The translations under genes and the position numbers were made by a program. Below the pieces are notes generated by a model. The model was not told where the DNA came from. It was given only the letters and a program-made list of their open reading frames with translations, and searched no databases. From positions 1,178,001 through 1,242,000 of the forward strand of contig NC_011529.1 in assembly GCF_000018365.1 (NCBI RefSeq): 64,000 bases of DNA. The letters run 5' to 3'. This document shows positions 18,321 to 27,176 of the stretch, one piece after another (position 1 is the stretch's first letter; each line of letters starts with the position of its first letter). The stretch is from Thermococcus onnurineus NA1. Its GTDB lineage: Archaea > Methanobacteriota_B > Thermococci > Thermococcales > Thermococcaceae.

Positions 18321-19142
18321 TCAGATCCATATCCTGTTGCCCTTCACCTTGAGGTAGCCCAGCGTTTGGAGCTCCTTCAGGAAGTCTTCTATCGCTTCTT
18401 CATCAAAGTATATGTTTAGTCTCTCGTGCTTCCCCTCGACCACTATGGGTTCTCTCTCAAGGAGGGTGTCAATGAGCTCGTTCTTCCTTCTGTGCTTTTC
18501 AGCGAGATCGAGGATGACGTCAGTCAGGACGGAGCGGGCTATACCGCCGAACATCGCCTCAACGATGCTCTCCTCAGTTGCATAGTCCTCAGCTATCTCG
18601 AGTGCAGCCTCAACGAGCTCCCTGTCAACTTCCATGACCTCAACGTAGTAGTGCTTCTCAAGTGTGAACTCTGTCACCATGCTCGTCTCGAAGCGCTCCT
18701 CGAGCTCCTCGAGGTACTCGTCAACCTCCTCTATCGGAAAGCGCAGCTCGACCCTCAGGCCATCCAGCAGAGGTTTCTCCATGAGGACGAGCCTCCCATC
18801 CTCCTCAACGACCGCACCGGTCTCGATGAGTGATGTGACTATGAGCAGCTTACCCAGGTCAGACTCGTCAAAGAGCTCCTCAAGGGCCTTCCCCTGGTTG
18901 ACCTCCCAGTTGGCCATGATGTCGTCAAAGGCAGCCCTCAGCTCCTCGAGGCTCTCTTCAAGGGGCTCTATACCCTCCGCCTTCTCAACGAGCTCGGCAT
19001 AGGTGCCGCTTATGACGATGTAGTGTGCTATCTCGGGCGAAACCTCTTCCTTGGTCCTGTTCATTATCCCAGCCCTGCTCAGCTCCCTCGAGAGGGCGTT
19101 CATATCGTCTTTGCTAAGAACCTCGAACCTCAACCGTCTCAC
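18321..19142 (-). CDS. Conserved acidic helical protein of unknown function
   Basis: A 273-residue, strongly acidic protein that I do not recognise. It reads as helical throughout (LVEKAEGIEPLEESLEELRA, EEVDEYLEELEERFE), with a final small domain ending FLKELQTLGYLKVKGNRIWI that resembles a winged helix or a wing-like beta hairpin. It has no Cys, signal or membrane segment. The start is a GTG at 19142 with only GGT before it and an A/T box (GTTAATAACC, near 19163-19172 read leftward), so the message may be nearly leaderless. It follows a four-gene leftward cluster but has its own promoter-like sequence, so it may be separate. Confidence 0.65.
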   Translation of the reverse strand: MRRLRFEVLSKDDMNALSRELSRAGIMNRTKEEVSPEIAHYIVISGTYAELVEKAEGIEPLEESLEELRAAFDDIMANWEVNQGKALEELFDESDLGKLLIVTSLIETGAVVEEDGRLVLMEKPLLDGLRVELRFPIEEVDEYLEELEERFETSMVTEFTLEKHYYVEVMEVDRELVEAALEIAEDYATEESIVEAMFGGIARSVLTDVILDLAEKHRRKNELIDTLLEREPIVVEGKHERLNIYFDEEAIEDFLKELQTLGYLKVKGNRIWI

Positions 19143-19176
19143 CGATTAAAGAGAAAGAAGGAAAGGTTATTAACCT

Positions 19177-19818
19177 TTAGGCCTCGGCAAGGGCCGAGAG
19201 GAGCGCCTTCAGGGGCTTGTTGTGGAGGGACGAGAGAACTTCCTTAAGTTCTCCCTCCATACCCTTCTGATAGGAGGTGTAGAGGTACAGCGCGTAGGCC
19301 ATGAGCTTCGGGTCGCCCTCGTTCATCCTCTCGACGGCTTCCGCCAGGATAGGATTGGTTAGAAGCTCATCGGCGAGGCTCCTCAAGGCTTCCCTGTCCC
19401 CTTCCTCAATGGCCTTCCTAAGCGGACGGTAGAAGAGGGACAAAACAAGTCTGGCGAGCCTCTCCCTCTCCTCTAGCTCATCCATTGGTGTCTTTGGCTC
19501 CTCCCGCTTGCTCCACAGCAGGTATATGAGCGGGAAAACTATGGCCGTTAAAGCAACAAAGAGATACGGCAGGAGCGGGATATTGATCTCTCCGGGGAGG
19601 CGGTTCCTGATGCTCATGAGGGCGAGGAATCCCACAAGCATCCAGACGCCCATGAGCAGGAGATAGTAGATTGAGTAGTCTTTTCTCCGGAACGCCCTGT
19701 ACTTGGACGGTGCGCCTATCTCATCAAGGTAGCGAAGTCTGTTCTCCACGAGTTCTATCTCAGCCTCGAGGCGCTTTATACGCTTATCAAGTTCCTCCAG
19801 AACTTTCTCATTTTCCAT
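19177..19818 (-). CDS. Coiled-coil, two-helix membrane protein of unknown function
   Basis: The 213 residues start with a coiled coil (ELDKRIKRLEAEIELVENRL, about 8-30), then two membrane helices (IYYLLLMGVWMLVGFLALM at about 50-68 and YLFVALTAIVFPLIYLLW at about 85-102) and a cytosolic helical tail of about 100 residues (LARLVLSLFYRPLRKAIEEG ... ELKEVLSSLHNKPL). No family is recognised. Its ATG overlaps the TAA of the creatininase-family gene (TAATG), so the two are coupled. A structural or adaptor role for the neighbouring lipid and sugar enzymes can be guessed only from position. Confidence 0.65.
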   Translation of the reverse strand: MENEKVLEELDKRIKRLEAEIELVENRLRYLDEIGAPSKYRAFRRKDYSIYYLLLMGVWMLVGFLALMSIRNRLPGEINIPLLPYLFVALTAIVFPLIYLLWSKREEPKTPMDELEERERLARLVLSLFYRPLRKAIEEGDREALRSLADELLTNPILAEAVERMNEGDPKLMAYALYLYTSYQKGMEGELKEVLSSLHNKPLKALLSALAEA

Positions 19819-20534
19819 TAATCCTCACCCAGCAGAAGGCGAGCTATCTTCTCGCTGATTACACCCAGTATTGCCTCGCCGTTCTCCCTTGTCGCAGATC
19901 CGGGATCGTCGTTGACTCCATCCGGAAACAGTTCCCTCCCTATGTCCTTCCTGATGACCCTAACCCTGCTCGTCCTTTTCTCGCCGACTGCTTTGTCCAT
20001 CTTCACGAGTTCCGGCCTTATGGCGAGCATCACCGACGTTTCGTCCTGGCCTGCATGGCCCTGGCTGGAGCATATGCTGAGTATGTCCTCCCTGAAGTCG
20101 ATCCACCAGTTTATGAGCCATATCTCGGCGTTCGGATAGCTCTCCGCAACTTCCTCGGCCGCCTCAATGAGAGGGTAAACGTTGCCCCCATGGCCGTTCA
20201 TGAGGACTACCCTCTTGAAGCCCTCCTCGACGAACTCCGAGATGACCTCCCTAACGTAGGCTTTGAAGGCATCGGCTCTAACGTCGATGGTCCCGGGATA
20301 AACGTTCAGGACGAATGTATGGCCGTACCATATCGGCGGCGCTATTAGAACGTCCTTCCCCGCGTTTCTCACTCTCTCCTCCACGCGCCTGCAGAGCTCT
20401 AGAGGGGCAAAAACGTCAGTACCAAGAGGCAGGTGCCTGCCGTGGGCTTCCACACTCCCAACGGGAATAAGAACCGTATCTATTGATTTCTTAGCTTCCT
20501 CAAAATCAGGCCAGGTGAGTTCTTCCATCCTCAT
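19818..20534 (-). CDS. Creatininase-family metal amidohydrolase
   Basis: A 238-residue protein of the creatininase/ArfB fold. Metal-binding signatures are IPVGSVEAHGRHLPLGTD (Glu, His, Asp) and VVLMNGHGGNVYPLIEA, with the late GHAGQDETSVMLA supplying Glu. Members include creatinine amidohydrolase and the formamide hydrolase of archaeal flavin and F420 synthesis; with neither pathway evident here, the substrate is open. Start: the ATG at 20534 follows AGGGGATAATT and lies 10 bases after the GT4 gene stop; an in-frame extension to 20570 runs through that gene. It is the third member of the UbiA-GT4-creatininase-membrane protein run, suggesting action on a modified lipid or sugar amide. Confidence 0.85.
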   Translation of the reverse strand: MRMEELTWPDFEEAKKSIDTVLIPVGSVEAHGRHLPLGTDVFAPLELCRRVEERVRNAGKDVLIAPPIWYGHTFVLNVYPGTIDVRADAFKAYVREVISEFVEEGFKRVVLMNGHGGNVYPLIEAAEEVAESYPNAEIWLINWWIDFREDILSICSSQGHAGQDETSVMLAIRPELVKMDKAVGEKRTSRVRVIRKDIGRELFPDGVNDDPGSATRENGEAILGVISEKIARLLLGED

Positions 20535-20544
20535 AATTATCCCC

Positions 20545-21687
20545 TTACCCCATAAGGAGTGCATCCTCATAAGCCTTTTCTATCTCTGCAGCGACCTTTT
20601 TCCACGAGTAACGCTCCTCCACAGCTTTCCTTCCGTTGCTTCCGAACCACTTCGCGAGTTCCTCGTCGTTGAGGAGCTTTTGAATTGCATCCCTAAGCGA
20701 AAGCTCGTTGCCTGGTGGAACGAGGAGTCCACTTCTACTCTCCTTAATTATCTCGGGGATTCCCCCAACGTCCGTCGCGACAACGGGGATGCCCGACGCC
20801 ATCGCTTCGAGAATTACTATACCGAAAGCCTCCGCCGTAATGGATGGAAGGACAAAGACATCCGCCATGCCGAAGAGCTTCGGAAGGAGAGAGCTCTCCA
20901 CATAGCCAAGGAAGCGCACCCTGTCCTCCATCTTCAGGAACTTAGCCTGCGCCTTCAGGAAGGGAAGCATCTCACCCGAGCCAACCAAGATGAGTGTCGC
21001 GTCCTCTATCTTCGAGAAGGCATTGATGAGAACTTGAGGTCCCTTGCGGTAGCTCATCCTGCTGACATACAGGACAACCTTTCCCTCAATACCGAGTTCT
21101 GACTTGAGGCGGTCTCTTTCCTTATTACTCAAGGGTTTGAAGATCTCATCGTCTACCCCGTTCGGGATGACCCTCACAGGAACATCCGTGAAGTGGTTGA
21201 TGAACGCCTCTGCAGCCTTGCTGACAGCTATTATTTCGTGGGGATAGCGGAGATATCTGCTAAAGAGAGGGATAGTCAGTCCGAGAGCTTCCCAGAGCCG
21301 CGATTCGTAGGAGAAAGATATGCTGTGGGTTGTCAGCAGGGTCGCCTTCCCGAGGGTTCTACCGGCTTTAACAGCCTTGAGCGCAAGGGGTGTAAAGGCG
21401 TGGTGGGAGTGCACGACATCGTAATCCTCCAAAAATTCACCCAGCCCTTCACTCGATGCGAGGGAGTAGCTCATGTTGATCCCAAGTATAGGGCTTACCC
21501 TCCCCGGAACCTTAACGAGTTCGATGCCAAGGCTTTCGAGTTCCTCCTCCTTCCCGGTCTCGAGATCGTTGGTAACAATGGCCACTTCATGACCGCGCTC
21601 TCCGAGGTGAATTGCAAGGTGGTGCATGTGGCTGGCGACGCCGCCGACCTTGGGGTAGTACCAGTCACTGACGAGGGCGATCTTCAT
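20545..21687 (-). CDS. GT4-family glycosyltransferase (GT-B fold)
   Basis: A 380-residue retaining glycosyltransferase, inferred to transfer a hexose from a nucleotide sugar to a membrane lipid or glycan. The N-domain begins MKIALVSDWYYPKVGGVASH with the glycine-rich acceptor loop and DVVHSHHAFTPLALKA; the C-domain shows VLYVSRMSYRKGPQVLINAF and the donor-binding E-x7-E motif EAFGIVILEAMASGIPVVAT. The pattern is that of PimA-like mannosyltransferases. The ATG directly follows the UbiA stop (TGAATG) with GGTGGTG upstream, so it is translationally coupled to the prenyltransferase, pointing to a lipid acceptor made next door. Confidence 0.9.
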   Translation of the reverse strand: MKIALVSDWYYPKVGGVASHMHHLAIHLGERGHEVAIVTNDLETGKEEELESLGIELVKVPGRVSPILGINMSYSLASSEGLGEFLEDYDVVHSHHAFTPLALKAVKAGRTLGKATLLTTHSISFSYESRLWEALGLTIPLFSRYLRYPHEIIAVSKAAEAFINHFTDVPVRVIPNGVDDEIFKPLSNKERDRLKSELGIEGKVVLYVSRMSYRKGPQVLINAFSKIEDATLILVGSGEMLPFLKAQAKFLKMEDRVRFLGYVESSLLPKLFGMADVFVLPSITAEAFGIVILEAMASGIPVVATDVGGIPEIIKESRSGLLVPPGNELSLRDAIQKLLNDEELAKWFGSNGRKAVEERYSWKKVAAEIEKAYEDALLMG

Positions 21688-22476
21688 TCACACCACCGTC
21701 CCGAGCAGGTGTGTGATGAGCAAAGCGACCACTCCAGCATCCATGAGCCTGTAGTTGTCCTTGAACCCGTAAACGGCCACTCCCAGTGCCCCGAGGGCGA
21801 AGTTGAAGGAAGCGAGCAGGAGCACCAGTGAAAGGGCCGAGAAGACCACCACGAGGGTCTCTGAGGCTTCCCTGCCGAGGACTATTGGCGTGGTTTTCAA
21901 GCCTGCCCTGAGGTCGCTCTCGTAGTCCTCAAGGTGGTTTCTCAGCTCCAAGGCAAAGGAGTAAAGGAGCACCGCGACGGCTATGGTTATCTCCCCCCGC
22001 GTGAGGATACCATCGAAGTAAGCCCCGTAGAGGAAGGGCAGCACCCCGAAGAATATTCCGTGGGAGAGCACGTCGATTATCGGACGGGCCTTGAGCCTCG
22101 GTGGGGCTGAGTAAACCGTTGCAAGGGCAACCATTGTAACGTATATCCAGAACTCGCCTCTGCCAAGGGTGCTGGCGAGGAAAATTCCCACGAGGATAAT
22201 CAATGTGGAGGATATGACTCCAGCACGGAAGCTCAGCTCACCGCTGGCTACCGGGTTCTTATCCCACTTGGCCGGGTTGAGGGAATCGGTATCGGCATCG
22301 AAACAGTTGTTTATCGCGAAGGCATATGCAACATACAGGATAAGCGAGACAACCAGTATGAACGCATCATAAACATCGGGATTACTGGAAAAACTCATCG
22401 CCAGGCCAAGGAGGCCAATGCCAATGAACGCTCTTCCATCGAGGATTCTGGTGTTTTTGAAGGCTGCCTTGAGCAC
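21688..22476 (-). CDS. UbiA-family membrane prenyltransferase
   Basis: A 262-residue integral membrane enzyme with seven to nine hydrophobic helices. The two Asp-rich motifs of the superfamily are clear: NNCFDADTDSLNPAKWDKNP and RNHLEDYESDLRAGLKTTP, plus YSAPPRLKARPIID. Members attach prenyl chains to aromatic or glyceryl-phosphate acceptors; archaeal copies include geranylgeranylglyceryl phosphate synthase, but this sequence could be another acceptor class. Start: GTG at 22476 after GGAGGTGATTAACCC. It heads the leftward run UbiA-GT4-creatininase-membrane protein, which I read as a small pathway for a glycosylated or modified isoprenoid lipid. Confidence 0.88.
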   Translation of the reverse strand: MLKAAFKNTRILDGRAFIGIGLLGLAMSFSSNPDVYDAFILVVSLILYVAYAFAINNCFDADTDSLNPAKWDKNPVASGELSFRAGVISSTLIILVGIFLASTLGRGEFWIYVTMVALATVYSAPPRLKARPIIDVLSHGIFFGVLPFLYGAYFDGILTRGEITIAVAVLLYSFALELRNHLEDYESDLRAGLKTTPIVLGREASETLVVVFSALSLVLLLASFNFALGALGVAVYGFKDNYRLMDAGVVALLITHLLGTVV

Positions 22477-22518
22477 GGGTTAATCACCTCCAAAAAGGTA
22501 TTGAAGTAAGGAGAAGGG

Positions 22519-23367
22519 TCAGACCTTCTCCAGAAGCTCCCTCACGTACTTTGGCATCTGAAAGAGGGTTTCGTGCCTCTCAGGGTCGTAGTAGTAGAGC
22601 TTAAGCTCCTTAGCGCGCTGAAGGTCAACCTTTCTGAAGTTAATATCTCCCTTGACTCCGACGAGGAAGCTCCATGGAGATGCGTAGCCTATGACAGGGA
22701 AACTGAAGTAGTGGACTTCGTCGAAGACCTTCCCCATATCCCTGTAGGCGTCGAGCAGCTCGTTGGTGAATAGGTACACGCTGCCCGCCTGGGTGATATA
22801 CAGACCGTTATCGTTGAGCTTCTCGTATGCGTTTCTGAAGAATCCCTCGCTGAAGAGCATCTTTGCCGGTCCAACAGGGTCCGTTGAGTCAACGATGATG
22901 ACGTCAAACTTCTCGTCCGTGTTTTTGAGGTACTCAACGCCGTCGCTGACTATCAATTCCGCCCTCGGATCCTCGAAGGCGCCCCTCGCGACGTTCATGT
23001 AGATCCTGGAGACCTCTATGACCATCTCGTCTATCTCGACCATGATGGCCTTTTCTACAGTTTTGTGCCTCAGCACTTCCCTCAGCGTTCCTCCGTCGCC
23101 GCCACCTATGATGAGCACCCTTCTCGGATTAGGGTGAGCGAGCATGACGGGGTGGACGAGGGGCTCGTGGTAGCTTTCCTCACCCATCTCGACGAGCTGA
23201 ACCGTCCCGTCAAGGACAAGGAGTTTGCCGAAACCTTCGGTTTCGTAGAGCTCAAGCCTCTGATACTTAGTCTGGGTCTCAAAGAGCCTCTCCTTAACCC
23301 TGAAGCCCACTCCGTAGCCCCTTGGATACCACTCGATGAATGCATTCTCCTGCTCGTTAAATCCCAT
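22519..23367 (-). CDS. speE: Aminopropyltransferase (spermidine synthase family)
   Basis: Transfers aminopropyl from decarboxylated SAM to a polyamine acceptor. In Thermococcus the close homologue prefers agmatine, making N1-aminopropylagmatine. The 282 residues show the N-terminal beta domain ([17 protein letters not shown]), the SAM-binding [19 protein letters not shown], the acidic [12 protein letters not shown], and the gatekeeping loop [18 protein letters not shown]. Start: ATG at 23367 after AGAGGTGGAACTT; a GTG at 23376 is in frame within the ribosome site. It lies directly downstream of the arginine decarboxylase gene, so agmatine supply and use are adjacent. Confidence 0.93.
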   Translation of the reverse strand: MGFNEQENAFIEWYPRGYGVGFRVKERLFETQTKYQRLELYETEGFGKLLVLDGTVQLVEMGEESYHEPLVHPVMLAHPNPRRVLIIGGGDGGTLREVLRHKTVEKAIMVEIDEMVIEVSRIYMNVARGAFEDPRAELIVSDGVEYLKNTDEKFDVIIVDSTDPVGPAKMLFSEGFFRNAYEKLNDNGLYITQAGSVYLFTNELLDAYRDMGKVFDEVHYFSFPVIGYASPWSFLVGVKGDINFRKVDLQRAKELKLYYYDPERHETLFQMPKYVRELLEKV

Positions 23368-23418
23368 AAGTTCCACCTCTAAAAGCTGAAGAAGGGAAAG
23401 GGCTTAAAAACTAAACCC

Positions 23419-23892
23419 TCAGTAGGGGAACATTACGACAGCGGCTATGGCCGCAGCCGGCTTGTCCCTGACGGTTATTTCGGCCGAGGCGACCTTGAAC
23501 TCCTTCAGCTTCCAGCCCCTGACACGAAAGCCCTCCTCGACCATCTTCCTGACCATTTCCTCGGCCTCTTCCTTGGTGCAGTATCCGGCGTACTCGTAGA
23601 TTAGTCCGCCTGCATTGCCCTCACTGATGCCAATGCCAAGAGCGGCGCTGATGGTCATCCCGGGCTCGTCGCTCTCGATGTGCGCATAGACTGTCGGCAG
23701 GAGCATTCCTATTGGGACGTCGTGGACTTGGTCGATCCACTCGATGTGAGCGGGTATGACGCTACTCAGCTTAACGAGGTTGACATTGCCTATGCCCAAC
23801 TTGAGGAGGGCGTTATCGAAAGCGTTAAGTTTAGTCCCACCTTCTGCGGTGGCGGCACCTATAAAGGCTCTTTTCGGGGTCGTCCAGCTCAT
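23419..23892 (-). CDS. pdaD: Pyruvoyl-dependent arginine decarboxylase
   Basis: Makes agmatine from arginine, the first step of thermococcal polyamine synthesis. The 157-residue proenzyme cleaves itself at a serine pair, visible as NLVKLSSVIPAHIEW, leaving a pyruvoyl group on the larger chain. The PTVYAHIESDEPGMTISAAL and GLIYEYAGYCTKEEAEE segments with the active-site Glu also match. Start: the ATG at 23892 follows GGAGGAAGTTGGG; the frame extends upstream to 23940 but without a ribosome site. The same-strand aminopropyltransferase starts 52 bases downstream. Confidence 0.95.
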   Translation of the reverse strand: MSWTTPKRAFIGAATAEGGTKLNAFDNALLKLGIGNVNLVKLSSVIPAHIEWIDQVHDVPIGMLLPTVYAHIESDEPGMTISAALGIGISEGNAGGLIYEYAGYCTKEEAEEMVRKMVEEGFRVRGWKLKEFKVASAEITVRDKPAAAIAAVVMFPY

Positions 23893-24056
23893 CCCAACTT
23901 CCTCCTTTCCTTTCTCACGGATTAGACGGTTATACATCAAAGCAAGGATTCGCTCACTCGCTACTCTGTAGGGGACTTAAAAACGTTTCGCTATATTGGA
24001 AAGAACGTCAAAAAATCTTTCTCTTGGGAAAACATTGAGGGACAAGATTTGGGGCA

Positions 24057-25205
24057 TCAATCGACTGTTTCCTGTGGTTTTGCTAGGTAGTGATTCACCA
24101 CTCTGCCCAGAGTGGCAGAGGTGAATATTCCAAGGACGCTTGCTAGAGAGGCCATGGCATACATGTGTTCGCTTAAAACGCCCGAGACGTAACCGATTTC
24201 ACCTACAAGAAGGCCAAGGACCCCGAAGCTCGCTATTCCAGCGCCCCTGACAATGGACGTTGGAACATCCTTGTGTCTAACTACGGCTGCCGATAGGATA
24301 AGCCTGGCGACGTAGACCACAGCGAAAAACTCCAGTACAAGGAGGGAAAGCTCTGTCTCAAAGTTCAGACCACGCCAGGCAAAGAATATTGGGGCAAAGA
24401 TACCGTAAGTGACGCCGCTGACTATGGTGGTAAGCCTGTCGTATTGTTTGGTTCCAACGAGGTCGCTGTGCATCATGAGGCCTGCCAAGAACCCACCTAT
24501 GCTGAAGTGCATACCAATCTCTTCGCTAATGAACGCTAGTGATGTTGAAAACACCATGAACAGTCCAAATACGGCCTCGTCACTCTTAAGCCTCCTCAGG
24601 AACCTTATGATGTACACTTTCTGCTTTATGCCTATGATGTAGTTGATGTACATAATGCCTCCAATAAAGACCGCATCCTTGAGGATACTGGTCACAATGG
24701 GAGTATAGTTCCCGGGGTTTTCATGTATTCTAACCATTATATAGACTATGAAGAGACTCATGACTTCACTTATGACCGCGTATGAGAGGGCAACGTGAAG
24801 GAAATCCTCACCAAAGAAGCGCTTGAGACGGAGCACTATTGGAGCGGACGCTATTGACAGTATCGCCGCTACAATGATGTTGTCCGAACTTATCATCCAG
24901 TTCGTGAAGGGCAGGGTCACCACAAACATTGCAATATAAGTGAGCACATAGAGGGGAAGGGTTATTCTGCCGGCGTAGTGGAGCTCCTCCGGCGTCACTT
25001 CAAGGCCAGCCGAAATCATCAGGAAAAAGAGACCAAGCTCGGCCATCAGAAGCATCTGATCTCTCGGCATCTCCAGCAGAATGGCGCTGAGTATCATACC
25101 CGCGGTTATTTCACCGAGGAAGCCAGGATAGCCCAGTCTCTCGAAGCCTTCAGCTAGAAGCCTCGCAAAGGCTATGATTACAAAGACGTACCCTATGATT
25201 TCCAT
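24057..25205 (-). CDS. CPA2-family cation/proton antiporter (Kef/NapA type)
   Basis: A 382-residue membrane protein with about 12 hydrophobic segments in the CPA2 pattern (LGYPGFLGEITAGMILSAILL, ELGLFFLMISAGLEVTPEEL, FSIGGFLAGLMMHSDL). It should exchange Na+ or K+ for protons. No TrkA nucleotide-binding domain follows, so gating is not of the KefC type. The usual paired acidic residues of the ion site are not obvious; in their place stands IASAPIVLRLKRFFGEDFLH, and ALSYAVISEVMSLF carries a Glu. Start: ATG at 25205, with a TATA-like CATTATTAACC read leftward centred about 27 bases upstream, so probably leaderless. Confidence 0.85.
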   Translation of the reverse strand: MEIIGYVFVIIAFARLLAEGFERLGYPGFLGEITAGMILSAILLEMPRDQMLLMAELGLFFLMISAGLEVTPEELHYAGRITLPLYVLTYIAMFVVTLPFTNWMISSDNIIVAAILSIASAPIVLRLKRFFGEDFLHVALSYAVISEVMSLFIVYIMVRIHENPGNYTPIVTSILKDAVFIGGIMYINYIIGIKQKVYIIRFLRRLKSDEAVFGLFMVFSTSLAFISEEIGMHFSIGGFLAGLMMHSDLVGTKQYDRLTTIVSGVTYGIFAPIFFAWRGLNFETELSLLVLEFFAVVYVARLILSAAVVRHKDVPTSIVRGAGIASFGVLGLLVGEIGYVSGVLSEHMYAMASLASVLGIFTSATLGRVVNHYLAKPQETVD

Positions 25206-25253
25206 GTTGGTTTCTTATGATGACAGGGGTTAATAATGTTTCTGATGGGCAAG

Positions 25254-25261
25254 GCTTTTAT
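25254..25261 (+). promoter_or_regulatory. TATA box of a leaderless message
   Basis: CTTTTATC is centred about 26 bases before the ATG at 25284, which has no ribosome site; transcription would start at or next to that ATG. This spacing decides between the ATGs at 25269 and 25284. Confidence 0.5.
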
Positions 25262-25283
25262 CAATTAAATGAGAGCTCCAATT

Positions 25284-25691
25284 ATGCGGCACTACGAGAT
25301 AGTTCGAATAAAGGAGAGAGGAAAGGTTGAGATACCCCTCGATTACGCCTACGAGCTCGGTCTTGTAGAAGGTGCCTACTTCCTCCTGGAGATTGACACG
25401 GATCTCAATGAGGTGCACATAGAAAGGATAGCCCTACCAGGGAAGAAGCTTGTGGAAGTTGAACTTATTGTAGATGACAAGCCAGGCGTTCTGGCGAAGA
25501 TAAGCGGCCTCTTCGGGAAGCACGGAGCAAACATACTCTTCAGCGAGTCCGAGGAGCTTGAAGGCATAGAGCTGGCTGGGATAGTTGCGGTCATAGACGT
25601 GAGCGGGATGAGTGGCACGCTGGAAGAACTGAGAGGAGAACTTGAGGCGCTGAAAGAAGTTAAGGAAGTAGTTCTACGCCCCCTGGAGTAA
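25284..25691 (+). CDS. AbrB-like plus ACT domain protein
   Basis: A 135-residue fusion. Residues 1-55 look like a SpoVT/AbrB DNA-binding strand-helix unit (RIKERGKVEIPLDYAYELGL, EGAYFLLEIDTDLNEVHIERI). Residues 60-135 are an ACT ligand-binding domain (VEVELIVDDKPGVLAKISGLF, GANILFSESEELEG, LKEVKEVVLRPL). ACT domains usually bind amino acids, so an amino-acid-responsive regulator is the best guess. Start: the ATG at 25284 fits a leaderless message from the TATA at 25254; ATG 25269 is the alternative. Its end overlaps the convergent antiporter gene by 18 bases. Confidence 0.8.
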   Translation: MRHYEIVRIKERGKVEIPLDYAYELGLVEGAYFLLEIDTDLNEVHIERIALPGKKLVEVELIVDDKPGVLAKISGLFGKHGANILFSESEELEGIELAGIVAVIDVSGMSGTLEELRGELEALKEVKEVVLRPLE

Positions 25692-27176
25692 GACCGATGC
25701 CAGAATTGCCAGTATAAAAACCGCCGTGAGGACGTTCACTTCCTCCCCTATTTCCCCGAAGCCGACGTGAGCTCTCTTCTTGAAGATATCCGCTGCCTTC
25801 AGGAGGAAGAACAGAACCATGGCCAGGACTACATATATGATGTCCTTTGGATCAAAGACGGCTCCTAAATACAGCCCAGAGCCTAAGGTGATGAAGGCGA
25901 GGAAGATGGAAGAAAACTTCCAGACAGCCTTAATGTCCTCAGAGGTGCCCCTTAGCAGGTAGTAGTTGAGCTTTGTGAAGGAAATCAGCGTGCCGACGCT
26001 TCCGGCGTAGAGGACATACTTCCATGCCCCATCGAGGCCAGAAGAGATCAAACCCTTCGCGTAGGAGCCTATGAAGGGAGAAACGCCGCCTATGGCCAGA
26101 CTGAGCATGACCACGGAAAGCGCCATGATTGGCACGTTCCTGTAGCCGAACTTCCCCAGCTCCCGAGTTTTTCTTCCTAGAGCACCAACGCTCAGGAAAA
26201 GGCCACCCTTGAAGAGTGAATGAGCGAGCGCATAGTATGCCGCCCCGAGGAAGTTGAGACTCGCTATCCCGAGAAGCACATAGCCCATCTGGGAAACTGT
26301 GTGGTAAGCGAGCAGCCTCTTCGCGTCCCTTTGTAAGAGCGCCATAGTTATGCCAAAGAAAATGGACACGACTGCCGTACCCATGGCGAGGGTCCTTAAG
26401 GTCCCTCCTACAGGAAGGGCTAAGAACATGAGAATCAAGCCGTAGGCAGGAGCTTTAACCACCGCCCCCGAGAGAACCGCGCTGACCGGAGTGGGAGCAC
26501 TCGAATGGGCATCCGGAAGCCATGAGTGGAGCGGAAAGATGCCTGCCTTCAGGAGCAGCGAGGCGAAGGCTATCCCAACGGCCGCGTTCAACTCTTTTGA
26601 GGGGACAGCGTTCTCGGATATAAGGATCAGGTTTAGATAGCCCGTCTCCATGTATATCAGCCCTATAGCGAAGACGAAGAAGTATGAAGCCAGAAGCGAG
26701 AGCATGAGGTACTTGAAGGCAGCTCTCCTGGAGTTCGGCTCGCCCGAGAAGGTTATGAGCGCGAAGGCCGAGACAGATGCAATCTCCATGTAGATGTAGA
26801 AGTTAAAGAGGTCTCCCGCTATGAACGCTCCCAGAAGGCCGGCGTGGAGAAGCAGTAGCAAAGCTAAAGCCTTGGGTGTTTTCTTGTCCCTGAAGTCGAA
26901 GTAGGATATTGAGTAAAGTGCCACAAAGGCAAAGAGTATGAGCTCCCCTACGATGAACGGCAGGTTCAGTTCGCTTATTCCCACCTCTATGCCGCTTATC
27001 CGGTTCCAGCCGCCAACTATCTCTCCCTTCGGGATGCCCATGAAGAGAACCGTGGCAGGGAGGATGGCACCGAGCAGGAAGGAAACCTGTATTATATGCC
27101 TTTTCACCCTCAGCGTGTCCAACAGGACGATGAAGAAGGCAAAGAGGAGCGGAAACGCCACCACAAGCGAAATCAC
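25674..27176 (-). CDS. mnhD: Mrp/Mbh antiporter subunit D (MbhH-like)
   Basis: A 500-residue ND5/ND4-type proton or sodium channel subunit with about 14 membrane helices. Family signatures: FNFYIYMEIASVSAFALI with the conserved Glu, SRRAAFKYLMLSLLASYF with Lys, and HSWLPDAHSSAPTPVSAVLSG. It is the largest and last gene of an eight-gene operon whose order equals that of the antiporter half (A-H) of the membrane-bound hydrogenase, but no hydrogenase genes follow. Start: GTG at 27176 overlapping the previous stop (GTGA). It should act with the other subunits as a Na+/H+ exchanger, or dock to a redox module coded elsewhere. Confidence 0.92.
   Translation of the reverse strand: MISLVVAFPLLFAFFIVLLDTLRVKRHIIQVSFLLGAILPATVLFMGIPKGEIVGGWNRISGIEVGISELNLPFIVGELILFAFVALYSISYFDFRDKKTPKALALLLLLHAGLLGAFIAGDLFNFYIYMEIASVSAFALITFSGEPNSRRAAFKYLMLSLLASYFFVFAIGLIYMETGYLNLILISENAVPSKELNAAVGIAFASLLLKAGIFPLHSWLPDAHSSAPTPVSAVLSGAVVKAPAYGLILMFLALPVGGTLRTLAMGTAVVSIFFGITMALLQRDAKRLLAYHTVSQMGYVLLGIASLNFLGAAYYALAHSLFKGGLFLSVGALGRKTRELGKFGYRNVPIMALSVVMLSLAIGGVSPFIGSYAKGLISSGLDGAWKYVLYAGSVGTLISFTKLNYYLLRGTSEDIKAVWKFSSIFLAFITLGSGLYLGAVFDPKDIIYVVLAMVLFFLLKAADIFKKRAHVGFGEIGEEVNVLTAVFILAILASVLLQGA

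Noticed and set aside
24057-25205. Reading the antiporter as KefC with TrkA domain
   Set aside because: The protein ends after the last membrane helix and no TrkA gene is adjacent.
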